A DNA stretch of 64,000 nt from CAYOSU01 sp964406735 (GCA_964406735.1 CAYOSU010000002.1:62001-126000), one strand, 5' to 3'. Positions 8,221-17,484 are shown, numbered from the stretch's first letter. Notes: generated by a model from the sequence alone, not told the origin. Translations and numbers: made by a program.

Positions 8221-9420
8221 TTATTCGTTGCATACCTTTTCAAGGGACTTTTCAGTAGCCTTGTCGAAGATATGGATGTGGTTTACGTCGATGCCGAGGA
8301 CTATTTCATTGCCGTCTATTCTCGTTCTCGAGTCTACCTTTGCGATTATCTTGGTCTTGCTGTTCTCGTCTACGACGCCCGTTTCTGCCGTTAAGTCGAG
8401 GTTTGCGTAAATAAGCGTCTCGCTACCGAGCTCTTCTTTGACCTCTATCTTCGCAGTTACTCTGTCTTCGCAGGTGTCGAGGAATATCTTTTCGGTATGG
8501 AAGTCCTCGGGACGTATTCCAAGAATTATCTCCTTGCCGTCCTCAAAGTCTATAAGCTCTTCAACTTTGCCCTTGGGAAGGCGGAGCTTCTGGCCGTTTG
8601 CATACTCAACGTCGCCGTTCTTCATAAGCTTGCCCTCAAAGAAGTTCATCTGAGGAGTTCCTATGAAGCCGCCTACGAACTTGTTTGCAGGATGGTCATA
8701 TAAGTACTGCGGTGCGCCTATCTGCTGAATAAATCCGTCTTTCATGACGACTATTCTTGTACCCATCGTCATAGCCTCTACCTGATCGTGGGTTACGTAT
8801 ATAAACGTCGTCTGAAGTTTGTGGTGGAGCTTTGTTATCTCCGTTCTCATTGCAGCACGAAGCTTTGCATCGAGGTTTGACAAAGGCTCGTCGAGCAAGA
8901 ATACCTTGGGGTTACGAACGAGTGCTCTTCCTAACGCAACACGCTGTCTTTGTCCGCCCGACAACGCTTTTGGCTTTCTGTTGAGGTACTGCTCGATGTC
9001 GAGCATCTTTGCGGCTTCCTTAACACGCTTATCTATCTCTGCTTTGTCCATTTTACGGAGCTTCAAAGCAAACGCCATGTTCTCGTAAACGGACATATGT
9101 GGGTACAATGCGTAGTTCTGGAATACCATTGCGATGTCTCTATCCTTGGATTCGATATCGTTCATCAGCTTGCCGTCGATATACAGCTCACCCTTTGTGA
9201 TGTCTTCAAGACCCGCTATCATTCGAAGAGTCGTGGACTTTCCGCATCCAGACGGACCAACGAAGACTATAAACTCTTTGTCCTCGATGTCCATCGTGAA
9301 GTCGGAAACGGCGGGCTTCGAGACTACCTCCCTGCCCTCTTTTTTCTCTGCACGTTTTTCTTTTGCGGTCATCGTATTGTCGTAGACCTTGTAGATGTGA
9401 CGTAAACTTAAATCAGACAT
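8221..9420 (-). CDS. Sugar ABC transporter ATP-binding protein (MsmK/UgpC type)
   Basis: A 399-residue ATPase that would energise a carbohydrate importer. Walker A is GPSGCGKST, the Q-loop is MVFQNYALYPHMSV, the signature LSGGQRQRVALGRALVR, Walker B VFLLDEPLSNLDA, the switch THDQ, and the C-terminal TOBE/regulatory domain IRPEDF is present as in MalK. An unusual charged insert of about 20 residues (TAKEKRAEKKEGREVVSK) sits between the first strand and Walker A. Start at 9420 (ATG with AGGAG 8 nt upstream). It is the last gene of the operon, 12 bp after the isomerase, and its fitting partners are the two permeases and binding protein upstream. Confidence 0.95.
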   Translation of the reverse strand: MSDLSLRHIYKVYDNTMTAKEKRAEKKEGREVVSKPAVSDFTMDIEDKEFIVFVGPSGCGKSTTLRMIAGLEDITKGELYIDGKLMNDIESKDRDIAMVFQNYALYPHMSVYENMAFALKLRKMDKAEIDKRVKEAAKMLDIEQYLNRKPKALSGGQRQRVALGRALVRNPKVFLLDEPLSNLDAKLRAAMRTEITKLHHKLQTTFIYVTHDQVEAMTMGTRIVVMKDGFIQQIGAPQYLYDHPANKFVGGFIGTPQMNFFEGKLMKNGDVEYANGQKLRLPKGKVEELIDFEDGKEIILGIRPEDFHTEKIFLDTCEDRVTAKIEVKEELGSETLIYANLDLTAETGVVDENSKTKIIAKVDSRTRIDGNEIVLGIDVNHIHIFDKATEKSLEKVCNE

Positions 9421-9432
9421 ATTTTTCACTCC

Positions 9433-10776
9433 TTATTTCGCTTCGATAACTTCTACGCCGATAAGCTTTGCATACGCTTTGAGCTCGTTGACGTAATCTC
9501 CCCAGACCAGTGCGTAGTGGTGAGGTATACCTTTTTCGATAATATTATATATGACGTCCCTGACGGGAGCTTCAAGCCTAACATTTATCATTGCACCCGG
9601 CGTATACATCTTTGACGGAACGCCGACGCCCTTTCCGACAAACAGAACGTATCTGCCGTCTATATCGCAGAACCTTGCAAACGTTATATCGCCGCCTTTT
9701 AAGATGGCTCTTATCGCCGTGCCCTGTCCTGCAAGCGGATGGTTGGCTATCTCGGGCGTGCAACACTCGTCTATAAGGGACGGAGCGGCGTTGCCGCAGT
9801 GCCAGAACGTTGCGTAGTTCTCTTCTTCGTTGATGTTGATAAGGTCAGTGATAAAACCTGCCTTGCCGCTCAATATATTCTCTGCTGCATACGCTAATCC
9901 TGCGTCTACGTCGCCCTCGCAGATGAGGTGTACTCCCTCGTCGGCAAGTCTGCCTATTACTGCGCACGGGGTCGTATGAAGGTTACCCATTTCAGGCCAG
10001 CACTTTAACGCCGCATAGTCGTAGCCTTGCTCGGCAAATACCTCACGGACAGCCTTGCAAAGTCTTGCATGGTTTTCTAAATGTCCCTCGGGAAGGTTCT
10101 TTGAAACGGGGATGGTTATCTTCGCTATCTCCTCTTCAACCTCTTCGTCGGTATATCCCGCCATCTTATCGAAGACTACCTTTAAGTCGGTCTCTTCCAT
10201 TTTTACGCCGAACGTGCGCCTTATGAGTCCCTCGTTGAACGCTGAGTTATAGAATGCAGTGGGGCGATAGCCCAAAAGACCGAACGTTACGCCGGACATC
10301 GCTTTTTTGAGCTGATAAGCCGCCAAAATGCCGTCAAGATCGCTCTTTGCACGGGGTTCGTCCTCGTTGCCAAGCACGAAGTGGGTAGTTCCGCCGAGGC
10401 GTTTTACCGACGCAGAGTTCATCGTCGCCGCTACGAGTGCGTTGGCAAGAAGTCTTCCGCCGTTAAGTTCGGGCTCTCTCAACGACCAAAATATTATAGG
10501 CGTTCTGAGCGCGTCGTAAAGTCCGCAAGCGTAATCGTCGCCCGAGAACGCTCCGTACATCAACAGCACGACGTCTACGCCGAACGACTTGAAGTCGTCG
10601 ATCGCAGCCTGCAACGAGGCTTTATCCTCTGCTATGCTCTTCGGGAAGCAAAAATCGTATTGCGGATACTCTCCCTTGAGATATTCCTCGTATTTTGCCT
10701 TTCTTTCCCTTGGAAGTTCTCTCGGCCATCTGCCAGAAACGGTGGTTATGAAGCCGATCCTTAGTTTTTCTTTCAT
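9433..10776 (-). CDS. L-fucose/L-arabinose isomerase-family protein
   Basis: A 447-residue aldose-ketose isomerase-like enzyme. In the C-terminal half the metal ligands of the fucose isomerase family can be placed: Glu in CEGDVDAGL, Asp in FITDLININ and His in HHYALVWGDY. It is shorter than classic FucI (about 590) and near AraA size (about 500), so it belongs to a family branch whose substrate I cannot name. The start codon overlaps the sulfatase stop by 4 bp, which indicates translational coupling. In this operon it probably converts a desulfated or sulfated aldose into its ketose before aldol cleavage; that is inference. Confidence 0.85.
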   Translation of the reverse strand: MKEKLRIGFITTVSGRWPRELPRERKAKYEEYLKGEYPQYDFCFPKSIAEDKASLQAAIDDFKSFGVDVVLLMYGAFSGDDYACGLYDALRTPIIFWSLREPELNGGRLLANALVAATMNSASVKRLGGTTHFVLGNEDEPRAKSDLDGILAAYQLKKAMSGVTFGLLGYRPTAFYNSAFNEGLIRRTFGVKMEETDLKVVFDKMAGYTDEEVEEEIAKITIPVSKNLPEGHLENHARLCKAVREVFAEQGYDYAALKCWPEMGNLHTTPCAVIGRLADEGVHLICEGDVDAGLAYAAENILSGKAGFITDLININEEENYATFWHCGNAAPSLIDECCTPEIANHPLAGQGTAIRAILKGGDITFARFCDIDGRYVLFVGKGVGVPSKMYTPGAMINVRLEAPVRDVIYNIIEKGIPHHYALVWGDYVNELKAYAKLIGVEVIEAK

Positions 10777-12236
10777 CTTTCTTTCCTCTTTAGGTCGTAA
10801 TACATTTCTATGTCTTGTTTATACACCGCTTTGCCGTCAACTCTATTTGCTTTTGACGTTTGCCCTGCACCCAGCGGATATTGATACCTGCCGTCGTTTT
10901 CAACGCTCGAGTACTCGTCAAAGCCGTTTAACAGCTTGTCGGACATATTTTTTATTATCTCGCTATACTTCGTATCCCCAATAAGGTTTGTTTCCTCGTA
11001 AGGGTCTTTTTCAAGGTCGTAAAACGCATCCGTATAGCCGAGATAGTTTTTTATCAGCTTATAGCGGCTACTTCTTATCATCCTAACTGCGCCGTATTCG
11101 GAAAATACCGAGACGTATTCCCTTTCAAAGCGTTCGCCGTTAAGCGTTTTCGCAAAGGACTTTCCCGTCTGATTATCTGCATTGCCTTTTACGCCGCAAA
11201 GCTCCAATATCGTCGGGAAGAGGTCTACATGAGAGACCATATCCTTGACAGTGCGCTTTTTTATGCCGCCACCGCTTATTATCAGCGGAACTTTTACCGA
11301 TTCCTCGTAAAAATTCTGCGGATAAGTGCCGTTGCCTTTCCCCCATACGCCGTGCTGACCGACGTTCATTCCGTTGTCGCCCGTGAAAATTATCACAGTG
11401 TCGTCGTATAGGTCAAGCTCTTTCAGTTTTTCAATTATCCGTCCAAGCGCCCTGTCCATCGCCGTTATCGCCGTGAAATAGCCTCGTATAAGCGTCTTGC
11501 GCCTTTCTTTGCTATCGCCGATAAAGGGCGTTTTTACCTGGTCTTTGTGGACGGGTGCGTATCGCACGCTTTCAAAATCGTTCCCCTCGTACATACCCCA
11601 AACGTCCTCGGGGTGCTCCTCTTTTGCCCAAGGCGTGTGAGGAGCGGTGAAGTGAACGCCGAGATAGAAGGGTTTTTCCGTACGCTTATTCTCCAAAAAA
11701 TCTATCGCATTATCTGCAATGACGTCGGTTACGTAGCGAGTATTTGCAGTTACTTTGCCCATATAGTAGGTGTCGTAGCTTTTGTAGCTGCAACCGCCCC
11801 GCAGTAGCACGTTCCAGTAAGTATAGCCCTTACGCTTTTTGAAGGTATCGCCTAAGTGGTATTTGCCCGAAAGCGCAATATCGTAGCCGTTCTCCGCTAA
11901 GACGTCGGTATAAGTCGTTATGCCGTCGAGGTAATCGATTGCGACGGTCTCGTTGCTTTTTATCGGCGGTCTTTGCGCAGAAAAGGCGGGAAGTGAGTCT
12001 ATATTTACGTTGCCGGAAATTATCCAGTCGTGAACGCCGTGATATGACGGCATCGTGCCTGTCAATATCGACGCTCTTGCAGGAGAGCAGACGGGGCTTG
12101 CGCAAAAGCAGTTGTCGTATACGACACCGTCTTCGCACAGCTTGTCTAAGTTGGGCGTTATTACGTCGGGACACTTCCTGTGAATGGCAAAGTACGATTG
12201 GTCGTCAGTCAGTACGAAAAGAACGTTCTTTTTCAT
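10773..12236 (-). CDS. Sulfatase (type I, Cys-type), cytoplasmic
   Basis: A 487-residue sulfatase of the alkaline phosphatase fold. The N-terminus has the metal-binding Asp pair (LTDDQS, residues 10-14), the formylglycine motif C50-S-P-A-R-A-S-I-L-T-G, GKYHLGD in place of the common GKWHLG, and the FTGDNGMNVGQHG metal segment. It has no signal peptide, so it should act in the cytosol on an imported sulfate ester. Cys50 must be converted to formylglycine by a maturase (anSME or FGE), and none is encoded in this window. It overlaps both neighbours by 4 bp. The sugar is not identifiable from sequence. Confidence 0.93.
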   Translation of the reverse strand: MKKNVLFVLTDDQSYFAIHRKCPDVITPNLDKLCEDGVVYDNCFCASPVCSPARASILTGTMPSYHGVHDWIISGNVNIDSLPAFSAQRPPIKSNETVAIDYLDGITTYTDVLAENGYDIALSGKYHLGDTFKKRKGYTYWNVLLRGGCSYKSYDTYYMGKVTANTRYVTDVIADNAIDFLENKRTEKPFYLGVHFTAPHTPWAKEEHPEDVWGMYEGNDFESVRYAPVHKDQVKTPFIGDSKERRKTLIRGYFTAITAMDRALGRIIEKLKELDLYDDTVIIFTGDNGMNVGQHGVWGKGNGTYPQNFYEESVKVPLIISGGGIKKRTVKDMVSHVDLFPTILELCGVKGNADNQTGKSFAKTLNGERFEREYVSVFSEYGAVRMIRSSRYKLIKNYLGYTDAFYDLEKDPYEETNLIGDTKYSEIIKNMSDKLLNGFDEYSSVENDGRYQYPLGAGQTSKANRVDGKAVYKQDIEMYYDLKRKER

Positions 12237-13084
12237 GCCTTGCCGTTCGATTCGGACAGCCTTATTATATCCCTTACGTCCTCTTTAAGTCTATCGGAGG
12301 CGTTCTGCATCGCTATGAAGCTCCTGCCGTTCTTCTCCTCCTCGATAGCCGCTTTGAGGTATTCCATGTAGGCAAAGCGTATCTGCGTGCCGAAATTTAT
12401 CTTCGAGATACCAAGCTTCAAGGACTTCTTTATGACGTCGTGGTCCATACCCGTACAGCCGTGCAAGACCAAGGGAATATCAGTGAACTTGGTAACCTCT
12501 TCGAGTATATCAAGTCTGATATTCGGCTTGTCGACGTAATAACCGTGTGCGTTGCCTATTCCTATCGCAAGGGAGTCGGGACGGCAAAGGTCCAAGAACT
12601 TTTTGACATCCTCTACCTTGACGGTATTCGTCGGCGTTTCGCCTGCCTTTATCTGGTCAAGTCTCAAAAGCTCGCCTACCTCTGCTTCAACGGGTACGCC
12701 GTATGCGTGAGCGTATTTTATTACCTCGTTGGTGTTCTTTGCGTTCTCCTCGATAGAGAGCATCGAGCCGTCGTACATGACCGACGTAAAGTCGAGGTCA
12801 ACGCACTTTTTGCAGATGTCTACGGAGTCGCCGTGATCGAGGTGGATAGCTACCGGTACGGATACCTTGGAAGCGCACCACTTGGCTACCTCGCAGAAAA
12901 AGTCGTGTCCTGCGTATGCGCCCGTTGAGATATAGTGAGCAAGAATTATAGGGCTCTTCTCTTCCTCAGCAGCAAGGCATATCGCACGGATTATATCGTA
13001 ATTTCCACCCTGTGTATTTATGGCAGGAACTGCATAGCCGCCTTTCCTTGCCTTTTTTAACATTTCCTTTGAATCTACTAACAT
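12233..13084 (-). CDS. Class II ketose-(bis)phosphate aldolase (GatY/KbaY/Fba-like)
   Basis: A 283-residue zinc-dependent aldolase. Motifs are HLDHGD (about 79-84, catalytic Asp and zinc His), the AEVGEL segment, GIGNAHGYY (zinc His) and LHGCTGM (zinc His), with NFGTQIR at the phosphate-binding end. The length is typical of tagatose- or fructose-bisphosphate aldolases. It would split a phosphorylated ketose into dihydroxyacetone phosphate and an aldehyde. The nearby SIS-domain gene recalls the agaS/agaY pairing in galactosamine catabolism, but no kinase is present to make the phosphorylated substrate. Translationally coupled to the sulfatase gene. Confidence 0.92.
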   Translation of the reverse strand: MLVDSKEMLKKARKGGYAVPAINTQGGNYDIIRAICLAAEEEKSPIILAHYISTGAYAGHDFFCEVAKWCASKVSVPVAIHLDHGDSVDICKKCVDLDFTSVMYDGSMLSIEENAKNTNEVIKYAHAYGVPVEAEVGELLRLDQIKAGETPTNTVKVEDVKKFLDLCRPDSLAIGIGNAHGYYVDKPNIRLDILEEVTKFTDIPLVLHGCTGMDHDVIKKSLKLGISKINFGTQIRFAYMEYLKAAIEEEKNGRSFIAMQNASDRLKEDVRDIIRLSESNGKA

Positions 13085-13087
13085 ATC

Positions 13088-13933
13088 TTATCCCTTTACC
13101 GCACCTGCAGTCAATCCTTTTACCATGTACTTCTGGAAGAAGAAGAACACGAATACCATCGGTAACGTTCCGACGACGGAGATCGTATTTACCAAAGACC
13201 AGTCGTAAGAAAGCTCGCCTAAGTATCTGAGCGTAATTCCCGTCGAGAGCGTTCTCAACGCATCGTTCTGAATGAGGGTGGATGCGTAGAGGTAATCGTC
13301 CCAAGTCGTTAAGAAGGAGTAAATTCCTACTGCCAAAAGTCCGGGGACTACGAGGGGGATTACTACCTTGAAAAGGGTCGTTACCTTGCTTGCTCCGTCA
13401 ACGTGAGCCGCTTCCTCTATACCCTTTGGAACTGCGTCGAAGAAGGATGCCATAAGTATTATCGAGAAAGGCATCTGTCCTGCCGTTATCGAAAGGATAA
13501 GTCCGCCGAGCGTGTTCAGAAGTCCTACACCTCTCAAAAGCGAGTACAGCGAGATAAGTCTCGATACTACGGGGAACATCTGCGAGAATACTAAGAAAGC
13601 GATTACGTATTTGTTCCATTTGATCTTTATTCTCGAAAGGGCGTAGCCTGCAAATACCGCAATGATACATACGAGGAGTGCCGAAATTCCCGATACTATG
13701 AAGTTGTTTTTGTAGTATACGAAGAACTCGGGGTAGTTGGTGAACAGGTTCTTATATCCGTCGAACGTGAAATCCACAGGGAAGAACGTGGGCGGATTGA
13801 GATAGCTTTCCATATTGTGCTTAAAGGACGTTATAAGCATCCAATAAACGGGGAAAAGCAAGAAGAGCATCAACAGAATGAGGATAAAGTATTTAACTAT
13901 ATTTACGAGTATTCTTTTCGTTGTCGTTTTCAT
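13088..13933 (-). CDS. Sugar ABC transporter permease (MalG/AraQ type)
   Basis: A 281-residue inner-membrane permease with about six transmembrane helices. The conserved cytoplasmic EAA loop is visible as EEAAHVDGASKVTTLFKVVIPL, which docks onto the ATPase, and the C-terminus ends YMVKGLTAGAVKG as in many MalG-like proteins. It lies 15 bp after the MalF-type permease and 3 bp before the aldolase start. Together with the upstream permease it forms the membrane channel of a CUT1-type carbohydrate importer. Confidence 0.95.
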   Translation of the reverse strand: MKTTTKRILVNIVKYFILILLMLFLLFPVYWMLITSFKHNMESYLNPPTFFPVDFTFDGYKNLFTNYPEFFVYYKNNFIVSGISALLVCIIAVFAGYALSRIKIKWNKYVIAFLVFSQMFPVVSRLISLYSLLRGVGLLNTLGGLILSITAGQMPFSIILMASFFDAVPKGIEEAAHVDGASKVTTLFKVVIPLVVPGLLAVGIYSFLTTWDDYLYASTLIQNDALRTLSTGITLRYLGELSYDWSLVNTISVVGTLPMVFVFFFFQKYMVKGLTAGAVKG

Positions 13934-13948
13934 ATTCTTTACCTCACT

Positions 13949-14884
13949 TTAAGAAACGTCTTCAGCTTTGAAAAGCTTGTTATAAAGCAATACCACTACT
14001 ATCATGATGAGCATCCAAATGGTAGTTACCGCAGCACCTGCGCCGAAGTCTCTTTCAATAAACGCCTTTTGGTAGGAAAGAACTGCCAACGTGGTCGTTG
14101 AGTTGTAAGGACCTCCCGAGGTCATCTGCCAGAACAGCGGGAACTGCTTGAAGTTATCTATTATGGACATCGAGACCGACGTCTTGATTATCGGCATCAT
14201 ATAGGGAATTGTTATCTTAACAAGTCTCGTTGCGCCGTTAGCTCCGTCGATCTTTGCAGCTTCCATTATATCGTCGGGAACGTTCTGAAGACCTGCAAGA
14301 AGGAGCAACGTCATCAACGGTATCTGCTTCCAAAGAGCTGCGACAGTTATACCTGCAAGCGCAGTCTCGGTGCTGTTAAGTATACCGAACTCCTTTACTC
14401 TGCCGTTCGTTATCAAATCTACAAAGTACCTCAATAAGCCGTATTGAGGCTGATATATCCAGATCCATACGAGTGCGGAAATAACCGTAGGAACTACCCA
14501 CGGCGTCATCATTATGCTTCGGAAAAATCTTGCGCCCTTGATGTTCGAGTTAAGTATAAGCGCAAGCGTCATTCCTATAACGAAGGAAAGTACTACCGTC
14601 GTTATTACGAATCTGAACGTTATAAGTACAGAATTACCCAATATACCTGCTTCGAGAAGGTCGGTGTAATTCTTGAAGTTATTCCATTTTGCAGGAATAC
14701 CCTTGACTATGTTTATTATCTTATAGTCCGTGAAGCTCTTTATTACCGAATCGATTATCGGAACGATGATAAACAGCGTTACGATAAACACCGCAGGTGC
14801 GATGAGTATCAGCCAGAATATCCTTTCCTTTAAGTTCTTCGACAACGGCTTCTTCAATTTTTTGTCGTTGATTACCTTTTCCAT
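13949..14884 (-). CDS. Sugar ABC transporter permease (MalF/UgpA type)
   Basis: A 311-residue permease with six predicted transmembrane helices. The first follows a charged cytoplasmic N-terminus, and the EAA loop reads MEAAKIDGANGATRLVKITIPYM. It is the heterodimer partner of the next gene. An 8-bp hairpin in the 88-bp gap after the binding-protein gene may lower permease expression relative to the binding protein. Confidence 0.95.
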   Translation of the reverse strand: MEKVINDKKLKKPLSKNLKERIFWLILIAPAVFIVTLFIIVPIIDSVIKSFTDYKIINIVKGIPAKWNNFKNYTDLLEAGILGNSVLITFRFVITTVVLSFVIGMTLALILNSNIKGARFFRSIMMTPWVVPTVISALVWIWIYQPQYGLLRYFVDLITNGRVKEFGILNSTETALAGITVAALWKQIPLMTLLLLAGLQNVPDDIMEAAKIDGANGATRLVKITIPYMMPIIKTSVSMSIIDNFKQFPLFWQMTSGGPYNSTTTLAVLSYQKAFIERDFGAGAAVTTIWMLIMIVVVLLYNKLFKAEDVS

Positions 14885-14908
14885 TTCTAAATTGTTTTTT
14901 CGGCTTTA

Positions 14909-14932
14909 TTCGGGCGACTTACGCCGCCCGAA
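14909..14932 (-). other. Intra-operon stem-loop between binding protein and permease genes
   Basis: TTCGGGCG / CGCCCGAA with an 8-nt loop and no T-run after it on the minus strand. Such hairpins behind binding-protein genes commonly protect the upstream mRNA from 3' exonucleases or cause partial termination. Confidence 0.5.
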
Positions 14933-14972
14933 CCGCCGATAAATGCTACTTTCTAATAAATATTAAGTAGGA

Positions 14973-16247
14973 TTACTTGTTAACGTAACCTGCAACTTCC
15001 TTCTTGAAGTTAGCAATAGCGTCTTCCTTGCTTGCAGTGCCGGAGCAGATAGCGTTCATCATCTTAGCGATGGAGATCTGGTAAGCATCCTGCTTCTCGA
15101 AGAATACTTCGGTCTGGATCATGTTAGCAGCTTCCTTGGAGGTTTCCAAAATAGGATGCAAGTTGCTGTTAGCCTTAGGACCGTAAGCATAGTAACCAGG
15201 AGTAGACTCAGCGAAGTGAGCGTAGAATTCGTCGTTGTTCAAAAGGAACTCGATGAACTTTCTGGAAGCCTCAGCCTGCTTGTCGCCGTTGTTGGAAACG
15301 TAGAAGGTGTGAGCGGAAAGTCCGGTGTAACCCTTACCGTTAGTTCCCATTGCAGGCATTGCAGCGGTCATAACGTAAGAAGCAGCGGTGTTGTCTACTG
15401 CGTAAGTTCCGGAGAAGCCCCAAGTCTGGTCAACATAGAGAGCTACCTTATCGGTTGCCATCATAGGACGGAGATCCTTAGGAAGCTGGTTGACTTTCGT
15501 CCAGCCCTTATCTACGCAAGACTTGTAGAAGTCGATACACTCGTTGAAGCCCTGATTGCCGTCGATAGCGAGTTTGCCGTTAGCGTCGGTGATAGTTCCG
15601 CCGAATGCGTATACCATAGACTTGATGAAGCTACCGGGAGCGGTCTTTTCTGCCATAGGAAGACCTAAGATAACTACGTCGTCAGCGCATTTTTCCTTCA
15701 AAACTTCGCACCAGCTCTCGAGCTCAGCTTGCGTCTTGGGAGGGTTGTTTACGTCAAGACCTGCAGCCTCTACTACTCTCTTGTTGATGAAGAGGGTAAG
15801 ACCGGAAGTCAAGAACGGAAGTCCGTACAATTCGCCGTTGTAGTTGAAGCAGCCCAATACGTTGGAGTCGAACTCGTCGATGAATTTCTGATCGAGAACC
15901 TCGGTGATAGGAGAGGTAACGCCGTTAGAAGCAAGTACCTGGTTCCAACCGATCTCGCCGTACATAACGTCGATCGTGTCGCCACCGCCGATACGGTTGA
16001 TAGCGTAAGTCAGAACGTCATTGTATGCTGCCGATACGACTTCTACCTTGATATGAGGGTTAGCCGTCTGGAAGTCAGCGATCATCTTGTTCCAGAATTC
16101 CGTGTGAGCCGTTTCCAATACTGCGTAGTTGCAGAATACGATCGTTACGTCTTCTTCCTCTACGTCGGGTTGCGTGCACGCAGCGAGAGAAACGAGCATT
16201 GTGAGGGCAAGCAATACAGCAAGCGCTCTGATCATGAGTTTTTTCAT
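14973..16247 (-). CDS. Extracellular sugar-binding lipoprotein
   Basis: A 424-residue family 1 solute-binding protein. It has a lipoprotein signal peptide ending LAAC (Cys at about 24), followed by an acidic linker and the two-lobe MalE-like fold (e.g. NPHIKVEVVSAAYNDVL, GLTLFINKRVVEAAGL, FIEFLLNNDE). The strong AAGGAGG site and a small GC-rich hairpin (AGGGG/CCCCT, about 16263-16281) precede it. It should capture the transported sugar at the membrane face and determine transporter specificity. Codon use is more biased than in neighbouring genes, consistent with high expression. Confidence 0.95.
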   Translation of the reverse strand: MKKLMIRALAVLLALTMLVSLAACTQPDVEEEDVTIVFCNYAVLETAHTEFWNKMIADFQTANPHIKVEVVSAAYNDVLTYAINRIGGGDTIDVMYGEIGWNQVLASNGVTSPITEVLDQKFIDEFDSNVLGCFNYNGELYGLPFLTSGLTLFINKRVVEAAGLDVNNPPKTQAELESWCEVLKEKCADDVVILGLPMAEKTAPGSFIKSMVYAFGGTITDANGKLAIDGNQGFNECIDFYKSCVDKGWTKVNQLPKDLRPMMATDKVALYVDQTWGFSGTYAVDNTAASYVMTAAMPAMGTNGKGYTGLSAHTFYVSNNGDKQAEASRKFIEFLLNNDEFYAHFAESTPGYYAYGPKANSNLHPILETSKEAANMIQTEVFFEKQDAYQISIAKMMNAICSGTASKEDAIANFKKEVAGYVNK

Positions 16248-16324
16248 AATTTTCCTCCTTATAGGGGCTTATGATACCCCTAATTTTTCATATTTATGTA
16301 AGCCCTTTTCGGGATCACATTCTC

Positions 16325-17365
16325 TTATAATATTATAGCTTTGGTGAGATTCTTCGGAACGTCGGGATCGTAGCCTCTTGCGATAGCAAGGTACGCACCG
16401 AAGTACTGCATCGGGATTATGTATTCGCTAAGTGCCGCACACTCGCAAAGCTTTGAAGCAAACGAGACGTCTGCTATCTCCTTTATCTCGTCGGTAAGGC
16501 TTCCGAGCGCAACTACCTTTGAACCGAGCGCTTTGAGCTCTTTTATGAGCCTCAGATCGTCGTCGGCGGTGTTTTTGCTTACAAAGTACGCTATTACCGC
16601 TTTATCGTCCGCTATCGAGATAGGACCGTGTCTATACTCGAGAGAATAATATACCTCGGACGGTTCGAGAGACATCTCTTTTACCTTTATCGTGCTCTCA
16701 CCTGCCAAGCCGTAGAACTCGCCGCTTCCCAATCCGATAAGTATCTTGGAGTCTACCTCTTTTTCCGCAAACGCCTTCATCTCGCTCTCGAATCTGCCGA
16801 TATTCTCATCTACGTCGTCGGGAACTTTTTTGAGCTCTTCTATGACTTTTTCGTTTTTAGCCATCTTTGCCGCAAAGTACATTGCAGTGTAAAGCATTAC
16901 CGTGAACGAAAGGGTCATTACGATGGAGTTTTCAAACATTCCGGGGATGTAAAGCGACCAAGTTGAGTACGTCTTCGAGAAGTCGTCGCACGTTATCTGC
17001 AAGGACTTTACGTTGGGAAGCTGTATTCCTTTCTTGACTGCGTTCATCGTCTCGGACGTTGAAGCAACTCTCGTGAACGGAACTAAAAGTACGTTTTCGC
17101 CGTTTTTGATATAATATTCCGTGTTCTTGAAGAACTCGTAAGAAGCAAGGTGGGTCGCAGGTATCGAATTGAAGCGGTTGAAATACGCAGATGCGCTCGC
17201 CGCCAAGAAGTACGACGTGCCGCAACCTAAGAATATTACTTTGTCGAAGTTTTCACTTCTTACCTCTTCGATGATTCCGTCGAACGACTCAAACATCTCG
17301 CAGGTCTCTCTCAAGCCCTCTTTCTGGCGTCCGATCTCTTTTAACGTGTGGCGTCCTTTTTCCAT
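16325..17365 (-). CDS. SIS-domain sugar isomerase/deaminase (AgaS/GlmS-like)
   Basis: A 346-residue protein with two SIS domains. The first contains GCGTSYF (about residues 48-54) and the TRVASTSET phosphosugar loop; the second contains GSGEFYGLA and the C-terminal PKNLTKAI tail that resembles the GlmS end. Relatives are amino-sugar-phosphate isomerases or deaminases and fructosamine deglycases. It is the first gene after the operators and probably acts on a phosphorylated amino or keto sugar. If it is a true AgaS-type deaminase, the operon substrate would be a sulfated amino sugar; that remains a guess. Confidence 0.88.
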   Translation of the reverse strand: MEKGRHTLKEIGRQKEGLRETCEMFESFDGIIEEVRSENFDKVIFLGCGTSYFLAASASAYFNRFNSIPATHLASYEFFKNTEYYIKNGENVLLVPFTRVASTSETMNAVKKGIQLPNVKSLQITCDDFSKTYSTWSLYIPGMFENSIVMTLSFTVMLYTAMYFAAKMAKNEKVIEELKKVPDDVDENIGRFESEMKAFAEKEVDSKILIGLGSGEFYGLAGESTIKVKEMSLEPSEVYYSLEYRHGPISIADDKAVIAYFVSKNTADDDLRLIKELKALGSKVVALGSLTDEIKEIADVSFASKLCECAALSEYIIPMQYFGAYLAIARGYDPDVPKNLTKAIIL

Positions 17366-17412
17366 TTTATCTCCTTTATTTTACCTAAGCTGTCGCTTGG
17401 TTTTCAATATAT

Positions 17413-17432
17413 TTATCCACTCGTGTGTATAA
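17413..17432 (-). promoter_or_regulatory. LacI-type operator, proximal
   Basis: TTATCCACTCGTGTGTATAA is an imperfect palindrome centred on CG (17422-17423), 48 bp upstream of the SIS gene. Its core CCACTCGTGTGTATA is almost identical to the second operator at 17485. A weak -10-like TATACA lies within it on the minus strand. Confidence 0.75.
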
Positions 17433-17484
17433 TTGCGCTTTTTTATGCCGTAAGCAGTAGGTCTACGCTTTCGGCATCAACAGC

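Noticed and set aside
11939..12928. 329-codon open frame on the plus strand across sulfatase and aldolase genes
   Set aside because: Antisense shadow with implausible Arg/Tyr/Cys composition; both genes under it are clear.
8221..17365. Sulfoquinovose pathway (sulfo-EMP, sulfo-TAL, sulfo-TK)
   Set aside because: No sulfoquinovosidase, sulfofructose kinase, transaldolase or transketolase; a sulfatase cleaves sulfate esters, not the C-S bond of sulfoquinovose.
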